Positions 6,586 through 13,627 of a stretch of 17,631 nt of DNA are shown piece by piece. The stretch is taken from the NCBI GenBank assembly GCA_023230565.1, contig JALNXD010000056.1, forward strand, positions 1-17,631, in the 5' to 3' direction. A program made the position numbers and the translations under genes. A model generated the notes under the pieces. The model saw nothing but the letters and a program-made list of their open reading frames with translations, was not told where the DNA came from and searched no databases. How positions within the stretch are numbered: position 1 is the first letter of the stretch; the number at the start of each line of letters is the position of its first letter. This DNA comes from Syntrophales bacterium (GTDB lineage Bacteria > Desulfobacterota > Syntrophia > Syntrophales > UBA2210).

Positions 6586-8109
6586 TTAATCTGCCGGTAT
6601 TCTGATAAAGAAAGCCGTACCCTGCTTCGGCTTTGATTTGACATTGATGTATCCGCCGTGCTCACGTATTATTTTTCGACAGATTGCCAATCCAAGTCCT
6701 GTTCCTTTTTCTCTTGTTGTAAAAAAAGGTTCGAAAATACGCTTCATATCATCGTGCGCAATTCCAATCCCTGTATCGGCAACTGTGATCTCAACCATTG
6801 CCGTTCCTTCATCCACGAGAAGATTCGTGCTGAAAGTGAGAGTTCCACCCTCAGGCATTGCTTCTATTCCATTAAGAGCCATATTGAGTATGACCTGGGT
6901 CATCTGTTCTCCATCCACCTGGACACGGGGAAGATCGGAATATTTTGCACTTATTGTTATTTTATCCGGAAGATTTCCTTTCTTAATCAAAACGATTGTT
7001 CTTTCTACAATATCATTGAGATCCAAAAGAGCGGTACTCGGCGCGTAACGCTTTGCGTAATTAAGAAACCGTGAAACTACATTTCCGAGTCTGTCAACCT
7101 CTTCCGTGATTACATTGAATAATTCTCTGCCTTCTCCGCTTGCCGCCTCTGATTTAAGATACTGAGCGGCACCCTTTATCGACGCGAGCGGGTTTCGGAT
7201 TTCGTGGGCGAGCCCGGTGGCCATATCCTCCATAAAGAGCGATTTTTCACGTTCAACCTCCTCATCCATGGCAAAAAGGGAAGTAAAGGTCGTTTTGCCT
7301 TCAAAGAAAAAATATCCGGCCGCCTTTTTTAAAATCAGTTTCACCGTGTCAATAAAAATGACTACTATGAAAGAAGCCATGAACACCAAATTAAAATCGG
7401 GATAACTTCGATTTTCACCAAAGATAGATATAATGGCATAGAAAACTATCGTAACAAAAAGTATCAGAATAAAAATTATGAGAGCTCTCATCATAATCTC
7501 ATACAACTCAGGAAGCTTTGGATACGTAATAATAATCAGTACGAAATACACGAGTGCCGCCACTGAGATTTCTGACATTGCAGGCACATTGTAACCCATG
7601 GAATGGAAGATATCGCTCGCACTGATAAGAAGCGTTGCCAATGCGGCAACTGCGACATACTTCAGCCTCTTTTTTTCGGCGCCTTCAGACCGTGTAACCG
7701 CCCTCATAAGAACAATCGAACACCCTAAAATAGAAATATAGATGTAAAAATACACAATACCACCCGTGAATTCCAGGCTGACAACTTCTCTAATGACGAA
7801 AAAAGCGGCGGATAAGATAATGGTAAAGAGAACTGAATATGGAGCAAGCCGCTTTAAAATGAATCCCTGTTCTCCGAGAAAGCGACTGCAGAATAAAAAA
7901 AGTGCAGGTGGAATCAGCAGTATTCCGATTAAATAAATCGATTTGAATAATTCGCTTCCAGTCAGTGAATATAAAAATAATCCTGCTTTATCGATAAAAA
8001 GGGTGAAGCACAGCACTGCATATGAAATATGGATCGGATTTTTCTTTCGCTTGATTATAAGCGAAACAGCTATAGCAAGACTTATTGCTGCAAGTGCAAA
8101 AGTTTCCAT
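6586..8109 (-). CDS. Multi-pass membrane sensor histidine kinase, NtrB/AtoS-like core
   Basis: The 507-residue protein has about eight hydrophobic segments within residues 1-262 (for example 4-19, 30-48, 57-74, 90-106, 117-137, 151-164, 181-197, 208-228, 241-260), with no sizeable extracytoplasmic loop, so it probably senses a membrane or lipid-soluble signal. The kinase core is complete: H-box AHEIRNPLASIKG (phosphorylated His302), N-box NMALNGIEAMPEGG (from 409), G1 DTGIGIA (445-451), F-box FEPFFTTREKG and G2 GTGLGLAICRKI. HEIRNPL with this F/G2 block is typical of kinases that pair with NtrC-type, sigma-54-dependent activators. No response regulator lies next to it. It is divergent from the fatty-acid-like cluster, whose promoter is of sigma-54 type, which suggests a link. 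The ATG at 8109 has only a weak ribosome site (AAGAAG). Confidence 0.93.
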   Translation of the reverse strand: METFALAAISLAIAVSLIIKRKKNPIHISYAVLCFTLFIDKAGLFLYSLTGSELFKSIYLIGILLIPPALFLFCSRFLGEQGFILKRLAPYSVLFTIILSAAFFVIREVVSLEFTGGIVYFYIYISILGCSIVLMRAVTRSEGAEKKRLKYVAVAALATLLISASDIFHSMGYNVPAMSEISVAALVYFVLIIITYPKLPELYEIMMRALIIFILILFVTIVFYAIISIFGENRSYPDFNLVFMASFIVVIFIDTVKLILKKAAGYFFFEGKTTFTSLFAMDEEVEREKSLFMEDMATGLAHEIRNPLASIKGAAQYLKSEAASGEGRELFNVITEEVDRLGNVVSRFLNYAKRYAPSTALLDLNDIVERTIVLIKKGNLPDKITISAKYSDLPRVQVDGEQMTQVILNMALNGIEAMPEGGTLTFSTNLLVDEGTAMVEITVADTGIGIAHDDMKRIFEPFFTTREKGTGLGLAICRKIIREHGGYINVKSKPKQGTAFFIRIPAD

Positions 8110-8183
8110 AAAAAACGCTTCTTATTTCCGGATAATTATCAGATGTTTACAGCAATGGCTGAGAACCACTTTGGCAGCTCGAT

Positions 8184-8212
8184 TTTATAGTATACTTGCA
8201 ATCTTTTTACAA
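8184..8212 (-). promoter_or_regulatory. Candidate sigma-70-type promoter of the histidine kinase
   Basis: On the minus strand TTGTAA (8212-8207) and TATAAA (8189-8184) are separated by exactly 17 bases, with four and five consensus matches. Transcription would start near 8177, about 68 bases before the kinase ATG. Confidence 0.5.
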
Positions 8213-8429
8213 CCTGTTTGACGTCTTCGTAAAATGCACCTTACACCAGCCGACTGTCTATACAATGGGAAGCAAGCAAAGCTTTCAGATACTTGTTCTT
8301 TCGGTTTTTGCAGGCATGAGCTTCTGACCGAGAATCATCCGCATTTCGCGTCCCATGCATCACACTTATCAATTATCCGGTGTGTAAAACCTGACTCAGT
8401 GCGAAACCCGCTACGCATTTTGCCCGTTG

Positions 8430-8451
8430 GTTTCCATGTATGGAAGGAAAC
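8430..8451. promoter_or_regulatory. Double inverted repeat, candidate enhancer-binding-protein site
   Basis: Two nested or overlapping dyads occur: GTTTCC (8430-8435) with GGAAAC (8446-8451), and TTCCAT (8432-8437) with ATGGAA (8440-8445). The centre lies about 110 bases upstream of the predicted start of the sigma-54 promoter, the usual distance for an activator of the NtrC class. The location is the main support; no known consensus is matched. Confidence 0.4.
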
Positions 8452-8524
8452 ATCTGACTGATACTCTTTTTTCAAATGAGCGAATTCAAGGAATAAATTT
8501 TTAAAGTGCTCCGGGCTCTATTCC

Positions 8525-8540
8525 TGGCACGCATCCTGCT
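8525..8540 (+). promoter_or_regulatory. Sigma-54 (-24/-12) promoter of the fab-like cluster
   Basis: TGGCACGCATCCTGCT matches the consensus TGGCACG-N4-TTGCA closely: the invariant GG (8526-8527) and GC (8538-8539) are ten bases apart and the full TGGCACG half is perfect. Predicted start is near 8551, about 29 bases before the first gene. Sigma-54 promoters need an ATP-dependent activator, so the nine-gene cluster would be off unless a specific signal arrives. Confidence 0.75.
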
Positions 8541-8579
8541 TGCCTTTTCCGGTTAACAAAAGAGAGGTATGCGTTTATC

Positions 8580-9530
8580 ATGCAAAATTCTTCAATCGCC
8601 CTTGTTTTTCCCGGACAAGGATCGCAGAAAGCAGGAATGGGACGAGATTTTTATGAACGCAGCAGCATAGGGAAGTCTACATACCAGGAAGCATCGGAAG
8701 CGCTTGGTTTTGATGTGGTCTCGTTATGCTTTGAAGAAAATGATCGGCTCAACCTCACTGAGTATTCCCAGCCGTGCATTTTGGCAACAGAAATTGCCAT
8801 GCTGCGGGTGATACAAGACCTCTACGGATTCCAGCCTCATTATTTCGGTGGCCACAGTCTTGGAGAATATACCGCTCTTGTGGCCGCCGGGGTATTGTCT
8901 TTCACTGATGCGCTCAGGGTTGTAAGAGAAAGAGGACGGCTTATGCAAAAGGCGGCCCCCGTAGGTATGGGTGGTATGGCCGCCATTATTGCAGATGGCA
9001 TTAAAAGAGAAGAGGTCGCTGAAGTACTTTCTGAACTCCCCGTAGATATTGCAAATATAAATTCAAAAAAACAGATCGTGATTAGCGGTGAAATAAAAGG
9101 GCTCACAAATGCGCAGGCAGATTTTACAAGATATTTCGGAGAGCAAAGATCTTTCCGCTTTGTACCGCTCACAGTAAGTGCCCCCTTTCACAGCCGCTTT
9201 ATGAAAGGAATCAGGGAACCTTTTGCGGATACTTTGAGGGAAATTGAGTCCAATATAAATCCCGACCGAGCTTTTTTTGTAACTTCAAACTTCACTGGTG
9301 GATTTCACGAGAACAACCGGGAAAAAATCATTGAACACCTTATCGCACAGCTTACCGGAACTGTGAAATGGATCGACAATATGCACGCTCTTTCTTCGGT
9401 TTCGCAGAAAATATTTGAAATCGGACCAGGGCGCCCCTTGAGGGATTTTTTTAAGACCATCGAAATTTCGTGCACATCGATTACTACACTTTCCGCAGCA
9501 TCAAGGGTTTTTGAAGCTGAAAAAGATTAA
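8580..9530 (+). CDS. fabD: Malonyl-CoA:ACP transacylase
   Basis: This 316-residue enzyme loads malonyl units from CoA onto the acyl carrier protein. It has the family N-terminus (ALVFPGQGSQKAGMG), the nucleophile elbow GHSLGEY (Ser93), Arg in the RERGRLMQ segment, and catalytic His204 in SAPFHSRFM. Length is close to E. coli FabD. First gene after the sigma-54 promoter; the next gene begins 36 bases later. The ribosome site GAGAGG is unusually far (about 12 bases) from the ATG, and another ATG (8569) lies right after it in a different frame, so initiation may be weak. A dedicated transacylase inside the cluster suggests it feeds its own ACP. The symbol denotes function; a housekeeping copy may exist elsewhere. 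Confidence 0.95.
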   Translation: MQNSSIALVFPGQGSQKAGMGRDFYERSSIGKSTYQEASEALGFDVVSLCFEENDRLNLTEYSQPCILATEIAMLRVIQDLYGFQPHYFGGHSLGEYTALVAAGVLSFTDALRVVRERGRLMQKAAPVGMGGMAAIIADGIKREEVAEVLSELPVDIANINSKKQIVISGEIKGLTNAQADFTRYFGEQRSFRFVPLTVSAPFHSRFMKGIREPFADTLREIESNINPDRAFFVTSNFTGGFHENNREKIIEHLIAQLTGTVKWIDNMHALSSVSQKIFEIGPGRPLRDFFKTIEISCTSITTLSAASRVFEAEKD

Positions 9531-9566
9531 AGCAAACAAGGGTACGAATTTGAGGAAGGAATCACA

Positions 9567-10766
9567 ATGGATTTTACATTATCCGAAGATCAGAAGATGT
9601 ATATAGATACGGTCAGGAAATTCGTAAAACAGGAAATAACACCATCAATACTTGGACTCGAGAAAGAACACGCGTTTCCAGCCGCGATAATCGAAAAAAT
9701 CTGGGATCTGGGGTTCATGAACTTGTCGCTGCCGGCCGAGGCACGCGGCTTCGAAATGGATACTGTTTCATCGGCTCTTATCATAAAAGAGCTGTCCTAC
9801 GGCGACTCTGGCATTTCTACTTCAGCTATGTGCAACGATCTCGCAAATGTTGTAATCACAATGCACGGAACACAAAAGCAAAAAGAAATGTTTTTATGGC
9901 CTTTCATTGAAAAGCCGCTGATTTCCTCTTTTTGTCTTACTGAACCCGACGCAGGTTCGGATAACAGTGCAATGAAAACTTTTATTAAGAAAGACTCAAA
10001 CGGCCGGTACATCTTAAATGGCGAGAAATGCTTTATTACAAATGCTTCATATGCGAAACAGTTTACAATTTTCTGCAAGGTAGGCAAACCAGACAGCCTG
10101 ATTGTAGCCTGTCTGGTCATTCCCAGCGGAACAATAGAAAAATCGAAGATTCTCAAATCTTCTTCAGGTGCAAGGGAAATAGTTCTTCCTGAGGGCGGGA
10201 CTATCTTGACGGGAAAACCGGAAGAGAAACTGGGACAGCTTCTTTCAAATACGGCAACGGTAAAGTTTGAGGATGTGGTGATTGATGACGAGCAGATAAT
10301 AGGTAACCGGAGACTCGGATTCCACTATGCACTGGATGTACTCGATTATGCCCGGCCTATGGTAGCAGCCATCGGCGTCGGACTTGCAAAAAGAGCTTTC
10401 GATATTACCGTGGCATATACGAAAGAACGCCGGCAATTCGGTAAAAGAATCTGCGATCTACCGGTTGCGAGAGATACAATCGTGAAAATGTGGAAAAAAT
10501 TGGAATTCGCAGATATGGCACTCATGAAAGCTGCCTGGAAAGTGCAAGAAGGAGCACCGGACCGCGGCGTATATGCATCTCTTGCAAAGAATGCCGCTGC
10601 TGAAGCTGCTCTGTATTGTACTTCAGAAGGTCTCCACCTCCATGGCGGATATGGATTTATGGCTGAATATGAAATAGCCAAGCTTTCCCGTGATGCTCAT
10701 ATAATTGATATTTATGAAGGAACGAGGGAAGTGCAAGATATGATTATCGGCAGGGAGATTTTATAG
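9567..10766 (+). CDS. Acyl-CoA dehydrogenase family flavoenzyme
   Basis: The 399-residue FAD protein has the standard three-part ACAD fold: N-terminal helices (1-120), middle beta domain starting at FCLTEPDAGSD (123-132) and NGEKCFITNA, and C-terminal helices with RRQFGKRI, HLHGGYGF and IYEGTREVQDMIIGR, whose Glu384 matches the catalytic base of medium- and short-chain enzymes. The family oxidises acyl thioesters to trans-2-enoyl forms, sometimes on carrier proteins. Residues about 187-225 look longer than usual before the KLG...TATVKFEDV strand, with an extra GAREIVLPEGGTILTG stretch. It is the second gene, just before KAS III, in a cluster without a standard enoyl reductase, so it may set the oxidation level of the ACP-bound chain. 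Excellent GAGGAAGG ribosome site. Confidence 0.93.
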   Translation: MDFTLSEDQKMYIDTVRKFVKQEITPSILGLEKEHAFPAAIIEKIWDLGFMNLSLPAEARGFEMDTVSSALIIKELSYGDSGISTSAMCNDLANVVITMHGTQKQKEMFLWPFIEKPLISSFCLTEPDAGSDNSAMKTFIKKDSNGRYILNGEKCFITNASYAKQFTIFCKVGKPDSLIVACLVIPSGTIEKSKILKSSSGAREIVLPEGGTILTGKPEEKLGQLLSNTATVKFEDVVIDDEQIIGNRRLGFHYALDVLDYARPMVAAIGVGLAKRAFDITVAYTKERRQFGKRICDLPVARDTIVKMWKKLEFADMALMKAAWKVQEGAPDRGVYASLAKNAAAEAALYCTSEGLHLHGGYGFMAEYEIAKLSRDAHIIDIYEGTREVQDMIIGREIL

Positions 10767-10768
10767 TT

Positions 10769-11749
10769 ATGCTGTTTCTTCACGGTCTCGGACATTTTCA
10801 TCCGGAAAATATAATCACTAACCGTTTTCTTGCTGATCTCGATATCGGATGCAGTGAAGAATGGATTATTGAGAGGGTAGGAATAAGAACGAGAAGAACC
10901 GTTCTTTCACTTGACTATATCGCATCTACAAAAAACAGCGATCCAAGAGCTGCAAAAGATGCAAGCATGTATAACCACCGCCAGATGGGAGCCTTTGCCG
11001 CACGGATGGCTCTTCGACGCGCCGGTATTTCACCTGAAGATATCGGTATGGTTATTTCAGGATCTTCAGCGCCGGACTACGTTTCCCCGGCTGAAGCATC
11101 GTCGATAGCCATGGAATTGGGAATTACCGTTCCCTGTCTGGATGTTAATTCCGCCTGCAGCACCTTCGGCTCACAAATGAGGATACTTGCATCAATGAAA
11201 CCTAAGGAGCTTCCACCCTTTGTACTTGTAGTAAATCCGGAAAGCCTGACACAGACTGTGGATTACGCGGACCGCAGAGCTGTTCCCATTTTCGGAGACG
11301 GAAGCAGTGCAGCTGTAGTTTCCCCGACCGTAAAATCCGCCGTGTATATAGACGACTGTCTTCTTGATTCCAACCCTCAGGGATGGAATAAGGTAGCGAT
11401 ACCCAGATACGACTACTTTTCACAAGACGGCAATGCTGTTCAGGGTTTTGCGATACGTAAAACTACGGAGGGGCTTCGCCGCCTTATGGCAACTTCGAAA
11501 GGAAGAGATATAGTCAAATTTGTTGGGCATCAGGCAAATCTTGGCGTACTTACAACCGTTTGCGACCGTTGCGGAATCGAAGAAGAAAATCACTGGTACA
11601 ACGTCGATATTTTTGGGAACACGGGCTGCTCCTCAGCACCGGCAGTATTGAGCCAGCACTGGGACAGTCTCCATTCAGGAGACAGTGTAGCCATGGTTGT
11701 AGTGGGTTCCGGACTGACATGGGCTTCATTAATGATAAAAGTATCATAA
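10769..11749 (+). CDS. Beta-ketoacyl-ACP synthase III (FabH-like)
   Basis: This 326-residue thiolase-fold enzyme starts chain building by condensing an acyl-CoA primer with malonyl-ACP. The triad is visible: Cys130 (NSACSTFG), His254 (GHQANLG) and Asn284 (GNTGCSSAP). The N-terminal SEEWIIERVGIRTRR and GDGSSAAVV also fit FabH. Compared with E. coli FabH it has an added segment, LSLDYIASTKNSDPRAAKD (about 47-65), near where the primer entrance is formed, so the primer may be something other than acetyl-CoA; that is inference. It begins two bases after the dehydrogenase stop, suggesting translational coupling. Confidence 0.92.
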   Translation: MLFLHGLGHFHPENIITNRFLADLDIGCSEEWIIERVGIRTRRTVLSLDYIASTKNSDPRAAKDASMYNHRQMGAFAARMALRRAGISPEDIGMVISGSSAPDYVSPAEASSIAMELGITVPCLDVNSACSTFGSQMRILASMKPKELPPFVLVVNPESLTQTVDYADRRAVPIFGDGSSAAVVSPTVKSAVYIDDCLLDSNPQGWNKVAIPRYDYFSQDGNAVQGFAIRKTTEGLRRLMATSKGRDIVKFVGHQANLGVLTTVCDRCGIEEENHWYNVDIFGNTGCSSAPAVLSQHWDSLHSGDSVAMVVVGSGLTWASLMIKVS

Positions 11750-11751
11750 CG

Positions 11752-11780
11752 GAATGTAGTCTGATCAGGATTTTACATTC
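11752..11780 (+). repeat. Intercistronic inverted repeat with a nested palindrome
   Basis: Arms GAATGTA (11752-11758) and TACATTC (11774-11780) are perfect, and between them lies the eight-base palindrome CTGATCAG (11761-11768). It fills most of the 46-base gap between the KAS III and FabA-like genes, one of the larger gaps in the operon. It could be an RNA hairpin that tunes the downstream genes or a regulator site; no U-tract follows, so it is not a normal terminator. Confidence 0.4.
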
Positions 11781-11795
11781 GAAAGCGAGTTACTG

Positions 11796-12380
11796 ATGTT
11801 GTACCAGGAGTTCATCCAAAAGAGCAGTTTTTCACTGGAAGATTTGATTGCCTTTTCTTACGGGTATCTTGTTGCGGATCCCCCTGAGCACTTTGATGCC
11901 CGTCTTCCGGCACCACCTTTTCTGATGCCGGATCGAATTTTATCGATTTCGCGGAATGGAAGGAAGGGAGCAGTCGTTGCCGAGCAGGACGTTCAAATCG
12001 ATGGCTGGTACTTTCAGTGCCATATGCCGGGAGATCCTGTATTCCCAGGCTGCCTCTGCCTGGATGCTATCTGGCAGCTTTTGGGGTTTTACTGCGTATG
12101 GAGGCAAGCCCTTGGATCAGGACGTGCTCTTGGTTGCGATGAAGTATCGTTCAATGGCCAGATCCGCCCTTACAACCGAATCATACGATATGAAATTGAA
12201 GTTCTTCGTTTTTCGAATCTGAAAGATTCCGGGGCAAGTCTCGGTATCGCGGATGCAAAAATCTTCATTGACAATGAACAGATAATGACAGTGAAAAAGG
12301 CACGCACAGGAACATTCAAGGGAATTGCCTATCACGACTATCCGCTGCAGTCGGCTAACAGCCGTGGTGGAAAGATTTAA
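11796..12380 (+). CDS. 3-hydroxyacyl-ACP dehydratase/isomerase, FabA type
   Basis: The 194-residue hot-dog protein aligns by eye to FabA along its length: LPAPPFLMPDRI, then the active-site block GWYFQCHMPGDPVFPGCLCLDAIWQLLGFY. FabA's catalytic pair is present as His76 and Asp90 (the FabZ enzymes have Glu instead of Asp). GRALG.DEVSFNGQI also matches. FabA dehydrates 3-hydroxyacyl-ACP and can isomerise trans-2 to cis-3, the anaerobic route to unsaturated chains. The extra C-terminal tail (about 175-194) goes past the usual FabA end. Together with the FabZ-type enzyme two genes on, the cluster has two dehydratases. True isomerase activity cannot be read from sequence alone. Confidence 0.9.
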   Translation: MLYQEFIQKSSFSLEDLIAFSYGYLVADPPEHFDARLPAPPFLMPDRILSISRNGRKGAVVAEQDVQIDGWYFQCHMPGDPVFPGCLCLDAIWQLLGFYCVWRQALGSGRALGCDEVSFNGQIRPYNRIIRYEIEVLRFSNLKDSGASLGIADAKIFIDNEQIMTVKKARTGTFKGIAYHDYPLQSANSRGGKI

Positions 12381-12402
12381 TATTTTATTGAGGCTGGAGG
12401 AC

Positions 12403-13158
12403 ATGACATCTTTTCAAACACATTCCGATTTAATAGATGATAGGCCAGTTGCTCTCGTGACCGGAGGGGCAAGAGGAATTGGAGCTGCGTGCTGCCGTGC
12501 CCTTTCAGAAGAAGGATTCAGAGTGGGAATACATTTCCGCTCCAGCGAAAATGAAGCAAATGAATTATCGAAGACTCTGGAAAACAGTTTCATCCTGAAG
12601 ACAGACCTCTCGAATCCAGAAGAAATTGAAGAAATGGTCCAAGATATCAAATCCGAAGCAGGCCGACTCGATGTGCTTGTCAACAATGCCGGCGTATCCA
12701 TAGATCGCGATATCGGATCCATGAAGATTGATGAGTTCGACCGTCAGAGATCGGTAGTAAGAGGCGCATGGTATTTGACAAAAAGGGTGCTCCGTCTTTT
12801 TATGCTCAGAAGCGGAACCGGCAGGATAATTAATATTTCAAGCATAGTTGCCCATACCGGCAATGCAGGCCAGATTCCCTATACAATGGAAAAGGCCGCA
12901 CTTGACGCCTTCACTAAATCGCTCGCGAAAGAATTGTGGGGACGTAATATACTCGTCAATTCAATAGCGCCCGGCTTTATAGAAACGGCGATGACCGAAA
13001 CTCTTCCTTCCGATGTGCGAAATGCAATGCTTGGAAATATTCCACTGGGACGCACAGGCACGCCGGAAGAAGTGGCGGAGGTGGTTGCGTTTCTGGCTCG
13101 CCGCGGGACATATATCACGGGAAGCGTCATTCACGTGAACGGGGGACTTTATGGATGA
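12403..13158 (+). CDS. 3-oxoacyl-ACP reductase-like SDR (FabG family)
   Basis: The 251-residue short-chain dehydrogenase has the cofactor loop TGGARGIG (20-27), NNAG (94-97), Ser147 in NISSIV, and Tyr160-x3-Lys164 (YTMEK), ending in GSVIHVNGG. HFRS after strand 2 suggests NADPH preference. The expected role is keto-group reduction during elongation. One odd point: the Asn of the SDR tetrad, normally in a TNLxGxxxxTK segment, is absent; here the segment reads RSVVRGAWYLTK and no Asn occurs between residues 96 and 143. I chose the ATG at 12403, preceded by GGAGG; a frame extending to 12325 overlaps the FabA-like gene and adds 26 unlikely residues. It overlaps the next gene by eight bases. Confidence 0.9.
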   Translation: MTSFQTHSDLIDDRPVALVTGGARGIGAACCRALSEEGFRVGIHFRSSENEANELSKTLENSFILKTDLSNPEEIEEMVQDIKSEAGRLDVLVNNAGVSIDRDIGSMKIDEFDRQRSVVRGAWYLTKRVLRLFMLRSGTGRIINISSIVAHTGNAGQIPYTMEKAALDAFTKSLAKELWGRNILVNSIAPGFIETAMTETLPSDVRNAMLGNIPLGRTGTPEEVAEVVAFLARRGTYITGSVIHVNGGLYG

Positions 13159-13627
13159 GTCTGGAATCATGCCTGAAAAAGTATTGAATCTGATTCCGCA
13201 GCAACGGCCATTCCGGTTTATAGATGAGATACTCAAGATGGGAGATGACGAAATTGCGGGGACCTATCGATTCAGCCCCGACGAGTATTTCTATAGTGGT
13301 CATTTCCCGGAGTACCCTGTCACGCCTGGAGTTATTCTAATAGAAACCATGGCACAGACCGGCGTAGTTGCATTTGGAATTTATCTTCTTCTCAGGCAGG
13401 GTATTGATGCCGATACAATAAAAAAGATGAAAACCCTTTTTGCAATGGCCGATAATGTAGAATTTTTGGCCCCTGTCCATCCGGGAGAGCGGGTTATTGT
13501 GAGAGGGCGGAAAGTATATTTCCGCAGGGGAAATCTAAAAACAACAGTTATACTTGAAAAGGAGGACGGCCATTTGGCGTGCTCCGGGATACTGACGGGA
13601 AAAGGAGTTAATTTCGATGAACCGTAG
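13151..13627 (+). CDS. 3-hydroxyacyl-ACP dehydratase, FabZ type
   Basis: The 158-residue hot-dog protein has the FabZ features LIPQQRPFRFIDEI and GHFPEYPVTPGVILIETMAQTG, with catalytic His51 and Glu65. The C-terminal half (FLAPVHPGERVIVRGRK) also fits. It would dehydrate 3-hydroxyacyl-ACP to the trans-2-enoyl form without isomerisation. An insertion of roughly a dozen residues (GIDADTIKKMKTL, about 84-96) follows the central helix and could affect partner contacts. It overlaps the FabG-like gene by eight bases and the KAS II gene by eleven, so the three are co-translated. GGGGGAC precedes the ATG. Confidence 0.9.
   Translation: MDESGIMPEKVLNLIPQQRPFRFIDEILKMGDDEIAGTYRFSPDEYFYSGHFPEYPVTPGVILIETMAQTGVVAFGIYLLLRQGIDADTIKKMKTLFAMADNVEFLAPVHPGERVIVRGRKVYFRRGNLKTTVILEKEDGHLACSGILTGKGVNFDEP

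Larger units (their letters stand above)
8110..8579. other. Divergent intergenic region (470 bases) between the kinase and the fab-like cluster
   Basis: Read on both strands, it holds no convincing gene; a 75-codon frame at 8234-8461 lacks a ribosome site and has unlikely composition. It contains the kinase promoter near 8184-8212, a double inverted repeat at 8430-8451 and the sigma-54 promoter at 8525-8540. The stretch 8220-8425 shows nothing I can name. Confidence 0.6.

Noticed and set aside
8234..8461. 75-codon frame in the divergent intergenic region
   Set aside because: No ribosome site, unlikely amino acid composition, and it overlaps the candidate activator site region; nothing familiar in it.
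8569..8579. ATG directly after GAGAGG upstream of the malonyl transferase
   Set aside because: It is in a different frame from the conserved FabD protein and only one base from the ribosome site, too close to be used; kept only as a note on weak FabD initiation.
12325..12402. N-terminal extension of the FabG-like protein
   Set aside because: It overlaps the FabA-like gene and lacks a ribosome site, whereas the ATG at 12403 has GGAGG and gives the normal family start.
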